Origin: an uncultured Collinsella sp. | GTDB taxonomy: Bacteria > Actinomycetota > Coriobacteriia > Coriobacteriales > Coriobacteriaceae | Direction: 5' to 3' | Assembly: GCA_900542125.1 (NCBI GenBank) | Contig: UQMO01000013.1 | Location: forward strand, 1-44,087 | DNA length: 44,087 nucleotides | Shown here: positions 26,064-35,713 of the stretch, piece after piece | Layout: each line of letters opens with the position of its first letter | Numbering within the stretch: the stretch's first letter is position 1 | Program-made: the position numbers and the translations under genes | The notes under the pieces: generated by a model | Database searches by the model: none | The model's input: only the letters and a program-made list of their open reading frames with translations | What the model was told of the DNA's origin: nothing

Positions 26064-27157
26064 GACCCTCCCTCCGTCTCGGTGACGAAGCCGGAGCGGA
26101 TGAAGCGGCGGGCCTTGCCCGTCACCGCGCAGTGGCCGCCGACCTCTATCTCCTGTTCCGTTATCGCACCGCGCCAATTTAGCCCGGCGGTGAGATAGTC
26201 GATGCCGATCGCGTCGTTGGGCAGCAGGGGCACCCACGGGTGGCCCCACTCGACGTACTCGATGGACGAGGAGTTGTCCACGAGCTTCGTCTTTGCCTTG
26301 GCCTTGAGGGCCTCGAGGCGATCATCCTTGGTTGCGCCCGTGAGCTCCGTCACCTGGTCGACGAGCGGGACCTCGTAGCCCCTGTACGGGATGGACGCGC
26401 GGGAGTTGGGGTCGGTGTTCCGGCACACGGCCCAGAGGCTCTCCTCCTCCGTCTCGTAGGTCAGGTACACGGCGTTGGGGATGTCGTCCGCGTTGTCCGA
26501 TCTGGATACCTCGGGGAGCATGATGGAGTCGGCCCCGTCGTCGAACGTGCGCACCGGCTTGCGCGCCTGCGGCTCGACGTACGGGACCATCTGGATGACG
26601 CCGTAGGCATCCGGGTAGGCCGATGCGAACCCGGCCATGGCGAGGAGGTCGTTGGCTATCGTCAGCCAGCTGTCGTCCGGCCCGTACACCACGTCCCTCG
26701 GCAGGACGTAGTCGCAGCGCGGCTCGTTCGTCCGGAGGCCGAGGCGCTTGAAGATGCCGTCGGCGTGCGCGACCGCGTTGGTCCCCGCCTTCACCGTGTA
26801 GTAGCGGCCGTACTTCCCCTTCACCGCGAGGCGCAGCGTAGATTCGAGGTCGACGCTGCCGGATACCAGCGGCCCGTTATATTTCGGCGTGCCGATGCTG
26901 CAGAAGTACGTCCCGAGGGCGAACGTCCCCGCCTCGCCGCGCTCGTCCTCCATCTGGTAGTACACGCGCACGAGGTCATGCTCGTCGGGGATGGCGCTGC
27001 CGGAGAAGTCGAGCGTGCCCTGGGAGCGGAGCTGCGACAGCGCGGAGTGCGTGAGCCGACCGCCGGTGAACATGCCGTAGTCCTCGGCCTCGACGAGGCC
27101 GGGCCACGTGACACGGCGGTAGATGTAAGACTCGCGCCGGAAACCTGTCCAGATCAC
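26057..27157 (-). CDS. Baseplate hub protein (XkdQ / gp27-like)
   Basis: This 366-residue protein has the features of phage tail hub proteins: VYYQMEDERGEAGTFALGTYF, a PRDVVYGPDDSWLTIANDLLAMAG segment, PYVEPQARKP, and IPNAVYLTYETEE. These are the gp27-like double-barrel hub proteins between the Fn3 tail protein and the small baseplate genes. It overlaps the preceding gene by four bases (ATGA). Confidence 0.75.
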   Translation of the reverse strand: MIWTGFRRESYIYRRVTWPGLVEAEDYGMFTGGRLTHSALSQLRSQGTLDFSGSAIPDEHDLVRVYYQMEDERGEAGTFALGTYFCSIGTPKYNGPLVSGSVDLESTLRLAVKGKYGRYYTVKAGTNAVAHADGIFKRLGLRTNEPRCDYVLPRDVVYGPDDSWLTIANDLLAMAGFASAYPDAYGVIQMVPYVEPQARKPVRTFDDGADSIMLPEVSRSDNADDIPNAVYLTYETEEESLWAVCRNTDPNSRASIPYRGYEVPLVDQVTELTGATKDDRLEALKAKAKTKLVDNSSSIEYVEWGHPWVPLLPNDAIGIDYLTAGLNWRGAITEQEIEVGGHCAVTGKARRFIRSGFVTETEGGSW

Positions 27158-29574
27158 AGGGCCTCACCGTCCACCCTCGTCAGCGAGAGACTGATGTCGG
27201 CGTGCGTCGTCGGCATGCAAAGGTCGCGGTTCACGCTCACGTCGGCGGCGACGTGGAACACGTCACCGGCCACGCTCTTGAAGATGGCGCGCGGGTAGAG
27301 GATGAGGTCCTCGAAGGCGCGCACCTCCTCCTCGCCTATGACGTGCGCGGTCATGGGGCGGGTGTCGCTGATGCCACCGGCGTCGTAGAGCACCGGGTAG
27401 GCCCTGCCCGCGTAGCGCACGAGCGTGCGGTTGGCGCGCTCGAGGTTTCGCTGCTCGGTCGGGTCGAACTGCGCGCGGGCCATAAGGCCGTCGCCGTAGT
27501 AGACGAAGCAGTAGGGAGTCTTGATGCTGCCCGGGTGCTCCGTCGCCCTCGACGCGCCCGAGGCCGCGTATGCCGCGACGCGGTAGCTGTACTCCGTGTT
27601 CAGCGGCGCGTAGCGGTCGACAACCGACGAGCCGTCGGACAGGTCGGAGGCGATCAGCTTCTCGCCGTCGCGCGTGATGCGCCAGATGCTCAGGCTCTCG
27701 ACGTCCTGCCCATCGTCGTTGTTGTCGACGATGCACTCCAGCTCGGCGTATCCGCGCTCGATGTCGGCCTCGATGCGGAGGGAGGCGCGGCGGGGCAGCT
27801 CGAACTCCACGCGGAATGGCATGGAGGCCGTCGACTGCAGGCCGCTTGTGCTTCGGGCCGTGGCCACGATTCGGTACTCGCCGCCGTCCTCCGGCATCCA
27901 CTCGTCCTTGGTGACGCTCGTGGCCGAGGAGGTGCCGAGCGCCTCCTCGTAGAGAACGTTGCCGCCCATATCGGTTATGGCCACGGCCATGGCCGCGAGC
28001 GCGCCGGATGCGTCGACGTACTGCACGCTCACGCCGACCGGCACGTTGCGCACGGTCTGGCCGGGCGCGTCGAAGGCGAGCTGCGGGGGCTGCCGGACAT
28101 GGAACGAGCTGTTGCCGGACCAGGGGCCGAAGTCGGCGTGCACGCCCTTGGTGCGCACGCGCCAGTAGACGGTGGAGTTGAGGGGGAAGTTCGGCACGCT
28201 CGCGCTCTGGGCGGTCGCGGCCGTGACGGTCTTCCATGAGGCTCCGTCCGTGGAGTACTGGACCTCGGCGGCGCTCTGCGTGGAGCCGTCGATGGGGTTG
28301 TGGTGCCACGTGAACGTGACCCTGCCCTGCGAGACGAGCAGTACCTGGCCGCTCGTCGGCGCGAGGAGCGTCGGTGCCGCCGGGGCGCAGATCGTGACGA
28401 TGGCCTCGGATGGCTCGGACCACGCGGAGACGAGGCTGCCGCGCATGTTGCGCGCGCGGTAGTAGAACGTGCCGCCGCCGGGGTTGTCGCCGAACGACAG
28501 CGCCTTGCCGGATACCGTGGCAATGGTCGTCCAGTCCTTGCGGTCGCGCGAGCGCTGAATCTCGGTGGCGCTCGCGGTGCGCGACAGGTTTGGGATGGTC
28601 AGCTCGACGGAGGTGTCTCCCGTGCGCTGGCCGCTCGGCTTAAATGGCGCGGACGGCGTGTTGAACGTGCGGTCGGTCATGACGCGCTCGGAGTAGCCGC
28701 TCTCGTTGTACGCGCGTACCAGATAGCGGTAGTAGTGGTCGGCCGAGCACGTCGGGTCTGTGTAGGAGGTCGCGGAGCCGCTCACGTGGGCGATCTGGAC
28801 GGAGCCGCCCCCGTCCGTGCTGCGCTCGATGCGCACCTCGGAGTAGGGGGCCTCGTCCGTGGCGTGGTTGGCCCACGTTATGAGGTTCTTCTCGTCGCTC
28901 AGGCGCTCGACCTTGGCACCGCTCGGCGCTGCGGGCTTCTCCGGCGGGTTGCGCAGCGTGTCGGTGTAGGAGTGGCCCCCGGCGTTTCCGGCCGTGTTGT
29001 ACGCGCCGATGCGGTAGCGGTACGTGTGGTTCGGGCGCACCGTGTCGTCGCTGTACTCCGTCTTGTCGCCGCCCGGCTTGGCGATGTTCATCCACTCGCC
29101 GCCGTCGGTCTGGCGGTCGACGTAGATGCCGTCGTACGGTCGGGCGGCCGTGGTGTTGCGCGTCCATGTGATTACGTTCAGGGTCTGGGACTTGCGCACG
29201 GCCTTGGCGTTGCTCGGCGTCTGGGGAGTCCAGACCGGGGCCGAGGGCCTGAAGGTGTCCCTGCACGTCGACTTGCGGAAGGTGCCGGAGTAGCTCGTGT
29301 ACCACGCCGAGCACTCGCGCGTGACGGGGTCTCCGTAGTTGACCCAGCCGACGTCGAGCCAGCCGCTGTCGCCGTACCAGCCGGGGCCGTACATGCGGTA
29401 CTGGCCGCCCCACGAGCGGTTGAGGATGGTGCCCAGCATGTCGCCGCACTTGACGTAGGAGCTGTACTTGACCTGCACGTAGCAGGAGTTCTCGCCGTAC
29501 TCCTTGATCTTCCACTCGATATATGTGTTCCAGGCGGTCTGGCCCGTAGGCCAGACCTCGTTGCCCCATGCCAT
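27154..29574 (-). CDS. Fn3-repeat distal tail protein
   Basis: This 806-residue tail protein has several fibronectin type III domains in the first two thirds, roughly residues 110-205, 210-305, 310-395 and 400-495. Repeated patterns are SNAKAVRKSQTLNVITW, YRYRIGAYNTAGN, YRYLVRAYNESGY and YWRVRTKGVH. The C-terminal 300 residues are beta-rich and may be the distal-tail module. It follows the tape-measure gene by one base, the usual place for the distal tail protein. Fn3 modules in phages probably make weak contacts with the cell surface. Confidence 0.8.
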   Translation of the reverse strand: MAWGNEVWPTGQTAWNTYIEWKIKEYGENSCYVQVKYSSYVKCGDMLGTILNRSWGGQYRMYGPGWYGDSGWLDVGWVNYGDPVTRECSAWYTSYSGTFRKSTCRDTFRPSAPVWTPQTPSNAKAVRKSQTLNVITWTRNTTAARPYDGIYVDRQTDGGEWMNIAKPGGDKTEYSDDTVRPNHTYRYRIGAYNTAGNAGGHSYTDTLRNPPEKPAAPSGAKVERLSDEKNLITWANHATDEAPYSEVRIERSTDGGGSVQIAHVSGSATSYTDPTCSADHYYRYLVRAYNESGYSERVMTDRTFNTPSAPFKPSGQRTGDTSVELTIPNLSRTASATEIQRSRDRKDWTTIATVSGKALSFGDNPGGGTFYYRARNMRGSLVSAWSEPSEAIVTICAPAAPTLLAPTSGQVLLVSQGRVTFTWHHNPIDGSTQSAAEVQYSTDGASWKTVTAATAQSASVPNFPLNSTVYWRVRTKGVHADFGPWSGNSSFHVRQPPQLAFDAPGQTVRNVPVGVSVQYVDASGALAAMAVAITDMGGNVLYEEALGTSSATSVTKDEWMPEDGGEYRIVATARSTSGLQSTASMPFRVEFELPRRASLRIEADIERGYAELECIVDNNDDGQDVESLSIWRITRDGEKLIASDLSDGSSVVDRYAPLNTEYSYRVAAYAASGASRATEHPGSIKTPYCFVYYGDGLMARAQFDPTEQRNLERANRTLVRYAGRAYPVLYDAGGISDTRPMTAHVIGEEEVRAFEDLILYPRAIFKSVAGDVFHVAADVSVNRDLCMPTTHADISLSLTRVDGEAL

Positions 29575-32500
29575 TTACATCCCTGCCTTCGCCTTGCGGA
29601 CGGTCTGGAAGAAGTCGTTAAGTGTCATGAACTCGCTTATCGAGGAGGCGTCGATCTTGACGTCGCCCAGCGAGTAGTAGTTGTTGACCACGGTGGTCTT
29701 GGTGCCGCCGTTGCCCGTGTAGGCCACGTTCCCGTCGAGCTGCGCCGTGGCCATGAGGCGCTTGGCGCTGTCCCTCACGTCCGCGCGGGCCTCGAGCATG
29801 CCGTGGGCGAAGTTCTCGCCGAGGTGGCGTCCAGAGGTCTCGCCGCCCTTCTCGGCACCGGACCAGGGGCCGTCCTCCGGCACGGAGAAGCCCATGACGC
29901 TCTTGGCCGCATTGACCAGCGACGTGGCGAAGCTGCGGACGGAGTTCCACGCCGAGCCGATGCCGCTGGCGAACTGCTGGCCGAGGTGCGAGCCGCTCGT
30001 GTACGCGCTCCACCCGCTCGCGCCGGACGAGGCGCTGCTGGCGAGCGACGAGCCGCTCGACCTAGAGGCACCCGCCGCAGCGCCGACGCCTCTGGCGTAG
30101 TTGGAGCCAGCGGAGCTGCCCGTGCCGCCGAGGTCGCCGGGGGAGGAGGAGACGCCGGACTTGGCGTTGCTGGCCAGCGAGCGCGCGTTGGCGTTCGCGC
30201 TGCCGGACGCGGAGCCGATGCCGCTGGCGAACAGTGCACCGGCCGATTTGCCCGTGCCGGATGCGTCGCCGGGAGCCGGGGCGATTCCGCCGGACAGGGC
30301 CGCGCGCAGTCCTGCGGCGTTGCTCGATGTCTGCGGCGTGTTGTCGGCGATGCCCTGGGCGAAGCCCGCTCCGGCGGAGTTGCCCGTCGCGGATGCGTCG
30401 GCGGTGGCGGTGGAGATGCCGCTCGCCAGCGCTGCGGCCAGCGCTGCCGCATTGCCCTCGGTCGGTGCGCCTCCCGTGGTGATGCCCTCGGCGAACAGCG
30501 CTCCGGCGAGGGTTCCCGCGTCGGAGCCGCCCTGCTTGGCCTCGTCGAGGCCGCCCACGGCCTCACTGGCCTTTGCCGCCGCCACGTCGTAGGTGTCGCC
30601 CTGGGCGAGCGCGTTGGCGAAGGCCGTCACGGCGGCGTCTCCGGCGATGCCGTAGTCGTCGCAGTTGCGCTTGAACTCCTCGAGCGTGGAGCCGGTGACC
30701 TGCTGGGCCGCGCCGATGGCTCCCTGCGCGCCCGCGCTCAAGCCGCTGGCCCAGTTGTCGGCCGCCGCCTGCCCCTCGGTCTTGCACTTGATGCCCATGT
30801 CGCCGAGGGCCTTGATGATGCTCCCGGTGGTGCCGTCCCACGAAGCGGCCAGCTTGATCAGCTGCTCGTCGCTTAGGCTCTGGAAGTCCTCGACGCTGAT
30901 TCCGGCGCTCTGGAGGTCGTCGCAGAACTGGCCGAGGTCCTTCCCGAGGCCGACGAACGCGGAGGAGACGGCCGGGGACGCCGCCGCGAGGTCCTTCACG
31001 CTCGCCGTGGCCCCGTCTGCCACGGCCACGGATGCGCCGAGGCTCTCCGTGACGGTGTCGATGGAGTTGTTCACCGCGCCGAGCGCGACCTTGGCCTCGT
31101 CGAGTGCCTTGCCCTGCTTCGTGTAGCCGACGGTCAGCTCGGCCTGCTCGCGCGTCATCTGCGGGTTGTTCTTCATGCAGCGGTCGAGTTCGTCGTTGTA
31201 GTCCTTCTGGGCCACGGCGAGGGTCTGGATGTCCTGCGCCTGCTGCTCGTATAGGGCCGTGAGGTTCGACTGCTGCGCGTCCACCCTGATCTGCTCGAGC
31301 TTCTTCTCGACATACTCGCCGAGCGCACCCGTGACGTCGCTGATGGCACCGTGCTCGTCGGCGAGCTTGCCGTTCGCCTGGTCGACGACGCTTATCTGCG
31401 TGCCGCACATCGAGTTGACCGTATCGACCGCAGCGCGCAGTCGGCCCTGTGCCTCGGTGCTTAGGTCGCTCTTGTTCGCGTACTCCCTGATGGTGTCGTA
31501 TGCGGCCGTGAGCTGCGCCGATTGCGCCGCTGCCGATGTGTTCGTGTCCTTGAGCGTGGTGGCGAGCTGCGCCTGGCTCTCGAGCATCTTGTCGATGTCG
31601 GCCTTGGCGCTGCCCGTGGAGCCCGTGAGGACGTCGAAGGCCCCGGCCTCCTCCTTGACCTCGTTCTTGGCCCCAGCGGCGGCGGCCTCCAGCTCGGTGG
31701 TCGATGCCTTCAGGTTGTCGGCGTGCTTCTTGGCGTCCTGCATGCTCTGGATGAACATGCCCACCGCACCGATCACGAGCGCCGGGCCGACGGCGGCGAG
31801 GGCGAGCTTGGCCACGTCGGCGGCCTTCGCCCACATCATGAGTCCGGCGGCATGGCTCTTCGTGGCGGCCTCGGACGTCTTGGCCGCTGCGGCCTCCTGC
31901 CTGTACCCGTTCACCAGCCCGTTCGACTGGTTCATGGCGTTGCGCTTCTCGACGACTTCCTTCTTGAGGCTCTCGACGAGTTCGGCGTTGGCCTTGCTGC
32001 CCTTCTTCTGCTCGTTCGACAGCTTGCGGACGGCCGTGTTGTACTTGGACGTGTCGCTGTTGGCGTTGCGCACGGCCTCGACGTACTTCTCGACGCCTCC
32101 GGCCGCCTTGGCCGCCGGGTTCTTCTCGAGGGCCTTGTTTAGCTTTTCGTTCTCGCTGTACGCCTTCAGTGCGGCTGCATTCGTGGTGGTCAGCGCGTCG
32201 GCGTAGACGCCCCACTCCTGCTTGGCCTTGCCCACGGCCGTGACGGCGTTGCCCACGGTCTTGACGATTCGCCCGCTCGTCGTGAGGACGGGCGAGGCGG
32301 CTGCGGCGACGGCGGCGAGCGCGATAACGTTGCGCTGCGCGCCCTCGTCCATGTCGGCGAAGCCCTGCGTCACGTTCTCGACCGCATCGAACAGCGGCTC
32401 GGCGGCGTCGACCGCGTCGGTGGCGGCGTTGACGAGCGGCGTGCCGATGTCCTCGGCCACCGCCGTGACCTTGTTCTGAAGGATCTCCAGCTTGGCGGCC

Positions 32501-33600
32501 ATGGAGTCGTTTCTGTTGTTGACCTCTGCCTGCAGCGCGGTGTTCTCGCGCCAGCCGTCGTTGGAGACCTTGAGCGCCTGGCTCACGAGGTCCGTGTTGC
32601 CCGCGAGGCGCTTGAGCACGTCGGTCTGCCTGATTCCGGTCACGCCCATGGACTCCAGCGCCACGGTCATGTTCTCGGCGCTGTTGGTGCCCTTGAGGAG
32701 GGCCAGCATGGTGTCGGTGGCGCTCGTCCTCCAGCTCTGCGCGAACTGGTCGGCGCTCATACCGGCGATGGATGCGAACGAGTCGAGCGCGTCGCCGCCC
32801 GTGGCCACGGCCTTGTCGATGGATGCGATGGTGTTGGAGAACGCCGTGCCACCGGCCTCGGCCTCGACGCCGAGGGAGGACATGGCACCGGACCATCCGA
32901 GGATGTCCGGCGTGCTCATGCCGACTTGGTTGGATGCGGCGGCGATGCGCTGCCCCATGGACGAGACGCTTGATTCGGTTGTTGCGAGGTTGTTGCCGAG
33001 GTTGACGATGGCCGAGCCGTAGCGGCTCACGTCGCTATGCGACATCTTCACGATGTTGGCGAACTGCGCCAGCTCGGTGGCCGCCTGCTCGGCGTTCATG
33101 TCGGTGGCGATGTCCAGACCTGATACCACGCGCGAGAACTCGTCCAGCTCGTCGATTGAGAAGCCGAGCTGCGCGCCCAGCGCCTGGATGTCGAGAATCT
33201 GGTCGGCGCTCACCGCGTTGGTCTTGGAGAACTCGATGGCCGATTCCTTGAGCTGGCGGTACTGCTCCTCGGTGCCGTCCACGGTCTTGCGCACTCCCGT
33301 GAGGGACGTGTCGATCTTGACGGCTGCGGCACCGGTGGCCACGCCGACGGCGGCGATGGCGGCCGAGATGGGCATCAGCTTCTGCCCGGCCTGCTCCACG
33401 CGTTCGCCGTAGTTGTATATCTCGCCTCCGGCCTTGGCCAGCTTGGAGCCGCTGCTCACGAGCTTGCCGCCGACAGTCTCTAGGTTGCCCCCGGCGGCCA
33501 CGGCCTTCTTGGAGATGCTGTCGAGGCGGCGCTCGGCCTTCTCCAGCGCGGAGCCGTTGTAGGAGCCTGTGACGGCGATGGAGATTGATGCCTTACCCAT
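29575..33600 (-). CDS. Tail tape measure protein
   Basis: This 1341-residue protein sets tail length. It has an N-terminal coiled segment, a TP901-type core (about residues 100-330: TGVRKTVDGTEEQYRQL, GLDIATDMNAEQAATELAQF, PDILGWSGAMSSLG), a helix-rich middle with hydrophobic segments near 590-620, and a C-terminal zone of imperfect repeats (about 1020-1225; SAGALFASGI, AGAGFAQGI, LGQQFASGI). It is the largest gene in the phage. The ATG overlaps the previous gene by eight bases. Confidence 0.95.
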   Translation of the reverse strand: MGKASISIAVTGSYNGSALEKAERRLDSISKKAVAAGGNLETVGGKLVSSGSKLAKAGGEIYNYGERVEQAGQKLMPISAAIAAVGVATGAAAVKIDTSLTGVRKTVDGTEEQYRQLKESAIEFSKTNAVSADQILDIQALGAQLGFSIDELDEFSRVVSGLDIATDMNAEQAATELAQFANIVKMSHSDVSRYGSAIVNLGNNLATTESSVSSMGQRIAAASNQVGMSTPDILGWSGAMSSLGVEAEAGGTAFSNTIASIDKAVATGGDALDSFASIAGMSADQFAQSWRTSATDTMLALLKGTNSAENMTVALESMGVTGIRQTDVLKRLAGNTDLVSQALKVSNDGWRENTALQAEVNNRNDSMAAKLEILQNKVTAVAEDIGTPLVNAATDAVDAAEPLFDAVENVTQGFADMDEGAQRNVIALAAVAAAASPVLTTSGRIVKTVGNAVTAVGKAKQEWGVYADALTTTNAAALKAYSENEKLNKALEKNPAAKAAGGVEKYVEAVRNANSDTSKYNTAVRKLSNEQKKGSKANAELVESLKKEVVEKRNAMNQSNGLVNGYRQEAAAAKTSEAATKSHAAGLMMWAKAADVAKLALAAVGPALVIGAVGMFIQSMQDAKKHADNLKASTTELEAAAAGAKNEVKEEAGAFDVLTGSTGSAKADIDKMLESQAQLATTLKDTNTSAAAQSAQLTAAYDTIREYANKSDLSTEAQGRLRAAVDTVNSMCGTQISVVDQANGKLADEHGAISDVTGALGEYVEKKLEQIRVDAQQSNLTALYEQQAQDIQTLAVAQKDYNDELDRCMKNNPQMTREQAELTVGYTKQGKALDEAKVALGAVNNSIDTVTESLGASVAVADGATASVKDLAAASPAVSSAFVGLGKDLGQFCDDLQSAGISVEDFQSLSDEQLIKLAASWDGTTGSIIKALGDMGIKCKTEGQAAADNWASGLSAGAQGAIGAAQQVTGSTLEEFKRNCDDYGIAGDAAVTAFANALAQGDTYDVAAAKASEAVGGLDEAKQGGSDAGTLAGALFAEGITTGGAPTEGNAAALAAALASGISTATADASATGNSAGAGFAQGIADNTPQTSSNAAGLRAALSGGIAPAPGDASGTGKSAGALFASGIGSASGSANANARSLASNAKSGVSSSPGDLGGTGSSAGSNYARGVGAAAGASRSSGSSLASSASSGASGWSAYTSGSHLGQQFASGIGSAWNSVRSFATSLVNAAKSVMGFSVPEDGPWSGAEKGGETSGRHLGENFAHGMLEARADVRDSAKRLMATAQLDGNVAYTGNGGTKTTVVNNYYSLGDVKIDASSISEFMTLNDFFQTVRKAKAGM

Positions 33601-34018
33601 TTAGGTACCTCTGGATTACTTTCTCGATGCGCGACTCCACGCGGTCGCGCACCTCGTCCTCGTATTCGTCGACGGCGCGCATGAGCGCGCGCGGTTTACC
33701 GGCATGGGGCACGCCCATGCGCCTGCCCGCCCTGGGGCCGTTCAGGTAGAACGCGCCGGGGTTTGCGAACTCGATGGGGCCTGCGCCGGGGTCGCTGTTC
33801 GCGATCTTCACGCCTGCCGATATGGTCCGCATCGAGGCGTTGGCGGCGTACTGCCCGGAGCCGCCGAGGCCTCGCGCGTAGGATTGATAGGCTGCAAAAA
33901 GGGGCCGCACGTCCTCGCGCAGCCCCCTCTTTACTTCCTTCGGCAGCTCGCTGTCGATTTCGCGGAGGCCCTTCAGCGTTTCCGCGAGGCCCTCGACCCT
34001 GATGCTCAAGCTGCTCAT
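33593..34018 (-). CDS. HK97 gp10-like tail-completion protein
   Basis: This 141-residue protein starts MSSLSIRVEGLAETLKGLRE, is rich in charged helices, and ends in ESRIEKVIQRYLNG. It resembles HK97 gp10-type proteins by length and pattern. Its place between the tail chaperone frame and the tape measure is a little unusual, since gp10 relatives usually precede the major tail gene. The ATG at 34018 overlaps the end of the chaperone extension (ATGA). Confidence 0.55.
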   Translation of the reverse strand: MSSLSIRVEGLAETLKGLREIDSELPKEVKRGLREDVRPLFAAYQSYARGLGGSGQYAANASMRTISAGVKIANSDPGAGPIEFANPGAFYLNGPRAGRRMGVPHAGKPRALMRAVDEYEDEVRDRVESRIEKVIQRYLNG

Positions 34019-34227
34019 TTCTTCCTCCCCATGCGGTCGAACAGGCGCTGCACGCGCTCGCCCCTCGTCCTCTCGCGCTTGGCCGCGAAGCCCTCGCCGC
34101 GTCGGTCGAACAGGGCCAGCCACTCCTCGAAGACGAACGGGTACTCGTCCAGGAGGCGCGCCATGTCGTATGGGGAGGCCCCGGTGATTCTCGCGGCGCT
34201 TGCTACTTGGCGGGCGCAGATGCTAAA
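34015..34227 (-). CDS. Tail chaperone GpT-like extension, made by -1 frameshift
   Basis: This frame has no good start of its own. It continues the GpG-like gene after a -1 slip at CCCTTTA and reads FSICARQVASAARITGASPY, then MARLLDEYPFVFEEWLALF, to GRKK. In lambda-like phages the GpG and GpGT proteins help assemble the tail around the tape measure. The fusion would be about 170 residues. Confidence 0.8.
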   Translation of the reverse strand, partial: FSICARQVASAARITGASPYDMARLLDEYPFVFEEWLALFDRRGEGFAAKRERTRGERVQRLFDRMGRKK

Positions 34228-34526
34228 GGGGCGTCCTTCTCCTTGGCGAGGAGCTTGGTGTTGTCGTCGATTACGACGGCGTCGTAGGTGTCGGCGATGT
34301 ACTCGGCGGCCTCGGCCAGCTCCATGCCCTCGATGCCGACCTCCTTGGCCTTGCCCGCCTGCTCGGCGGCGATCACGCACCAGACGAAGTCGTTGTAGGC
34401 CGCCTTGTGCGGGGAGTCGGGGATGGATGCCATGGCGTCGATGGACTTCCAGTTGGAGGTGCGGCCCGCATCGAACTCGATGGGGTCGTTGTCGCCGTCG
34501 GTGAGGGTGAAGTGGAACTTGAGCAT
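34203..34526 (-). CDS. Tail assembly chaperone GpG-like
   Basis: This 107-residue protein starts MLKFHFTLTDGDNDPIEFD and ends KEKDAPLASAPAK. It lies directly after the major tail gene and carries the slippery site near its 3' end. It is the short form of the frameshifted chaperone pair that binds the tape measure. Confidence 0.82.
   Translation of the reverse strand: MLKFHFTLTDGDNDPIEFDAGRTSNWKSIDAMASIPDSPHKAAYNDFVWCVIAAEQAGKAKEVGIEGMELAEAAEYIADTYDAVVIDDNTKLLAKEKDAPLASAPAK
34224..34230 (-). promoter_or_regulatory. Programmed -1 ribosomal frameshift site CCCTTTA
   Basis: In the zero frame the minus strand reads C-CCT-TTA, a perfect X-XXY-YYZ heptamer, eight codons before the GpG-like stop. 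Slipping by -1 joins exactly the downstream frame that encodes the GpT-like part. This conserved arrangement lies between the major tail and tape-measure genes. Confidence 0.85.
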
Positions 34527-34536
34527 TTAGTGCCTC

Positions 34537-35553
34537 CTAGGCTGCTGCGTAGGTCTGAACCTTGTTGACGATGGTGATGGTCACGGGGGAGCCGTCCTTG
34601 GCCGCCACGCCGATGTCGTCGGCGCTGAACTCGACCTCGGCGGCGCTGCCCTCGGGGTCGATCTCGGGCGTCTCGCAGTTCCACGGGACGTTGCTGAAGA
34701 CGACGCTCATGGTGCAGTTGGGGTCTTGCGAGTGGGTGAACTCCCACGCTGCGGAGCCGTAGACGACCTTGTTGGTGACGGTCGTGCCGTTCTCGCTGCC
34801 CGTGAGCACCTTGCGAATCTCGGTGTAGTCCTCGGGGATGATGGTCTGCTTCACCGTGGTCTTGAGCTTGGACTCGGCCACCTCGGATGCGATTACGCGT
34901 CCCGCGCCTCGGTAGGAGGTGAGACTGTTGGACAGCTCGAACTCGCCCTTGGTCACCAGCACCTCGATGGGTGTCTGGTCGTTGGGGGAGAACTTGAACA
35001 CGCCGTTGGTCGGGATGAAGTAGCCGTCGAAGCACGAGGGCTCCGTCTCGCCGGACCAGCCGCCGAACAGGGCGGCGTCGATACCAGCGGCGGTGATGCC
35101 GATGTCGAGCGGCGCGTTGCCCTCGAAGGAGAGCGACAGCGTGTCGATCTTGCAGCCCGTGGCCTTGTGCACCGTTGCGGCCGACGTGTTGCCCACCTGG
35201 CCCCAGAAGGTCAGGAAGGGAATCTCGGAGCCGAGGGTGATCACGTGCTTGTAGTAGCCGGACTTCTCTGCGGACGTGGTCACGAGGTTGCCCATGGCGG
35301 CGAGGATGTAGAGCGCCAGCGAGTCGGCGTAGGCCAGCGTCTCGAAGTCGACGGCCATGTTGACCTCGGATACGTAGGCCCCGTTCGTGGTGTTGGCTCG
35401 CAGGCCGCAGGCCACGTTCTTCTGCTCGACGGTGCGCTCGGGCTTGATGAGGCCGCCGCCCGTGAGGCCGTGTCGGAACGTCGGCGTCGGCGCGGCCTTG
35501 GTCTTGGACTCCTGGCGGGCGACGCCGAGGAGGCCGATGGATGTGTTAATCAT
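34537..35553 (-). CDS. Major tail (tube) protein
   Basis: This 338-residue protein starts MINTSIGLLGVARQESKTKA. Two halves show tail-tube-like beta content; the C-terminal part (PEIDPEGSAAEVEFSADDIG) may be an added Ig-like domain. It lies between the small tail gene and the chaperones, the standard place. The ATG overlaps the preceding small gene by eight bases. Confidence 0.82.
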   Translation of the reverse strand: MINTSIGLLGVARQESKTKAAPTPTFRHGLTGGGLIKPERTVEQKNVACGLRANTTNGAYVSEVNMAVDFETLAYADSLALYILAAMGNLVTTSAEKSGYYKHVITLGSEIPFLTFWGQVGNTSAATVHKATGCKIDTLSLSFEGNAPLDIGITAAGIDAALFGGWSGETEPSCFDGYFIPTNGVFKFSPNDQTPIEVLVTKGEFELSNSLTSYRGAGRVIASEVAESKLKTTVKQTIIPEDYTEIRKVLTGSENGTTVTNKVVYGSAAWEFTHSQDPNCTMSVVFSNVPWNCETPEIDPEGSAAEVEFSADDIGVAAKDGSPVTITIVNKVQTYAAA

Positions 35554-35713
35554 CTGCCGTCTCCTTCTTGGACGTGCGGGACTCCTTCACGATTCCGTCC
35601 CGCTTCAGGATGGTCAGGAGGGACGTGGGCAGGCCCTCGACCTGCTCGCCCTTCTTCGCTCGATACGTGAGGCCGTTGTAGGTGGCCTCGAAACCCTTAG
35701 CCGCGCGAAGCAT
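35546..35713 (-). CDS. Small phage protein before major tail gene
   Basis: This 55-residue protein starts MLRAAKGFEATYNGLTYRAK and ends SRTSKKETADD. It is basic in the middle and overlaps both neighbours (17 bp with the terminator-like gene, 8 bp with the major tail gene), which supports real translation. I recognise no family. It may be a small tail-assembly factor. Confidence 0.65.
   Translation of the reverse strand: MLRAAKGFEATYNGLTYRAKKGEQVEGLPTSLLTILKRDGIVKESRTSKKETADD

Noticed and set aside
28300..30876. Plus-strand open frame of 858 codons
   Set aside because: It is antisense to the Fn3 tail protein and tape measure, with Arg/Ala/Val-rich composition and no recognisable domain.
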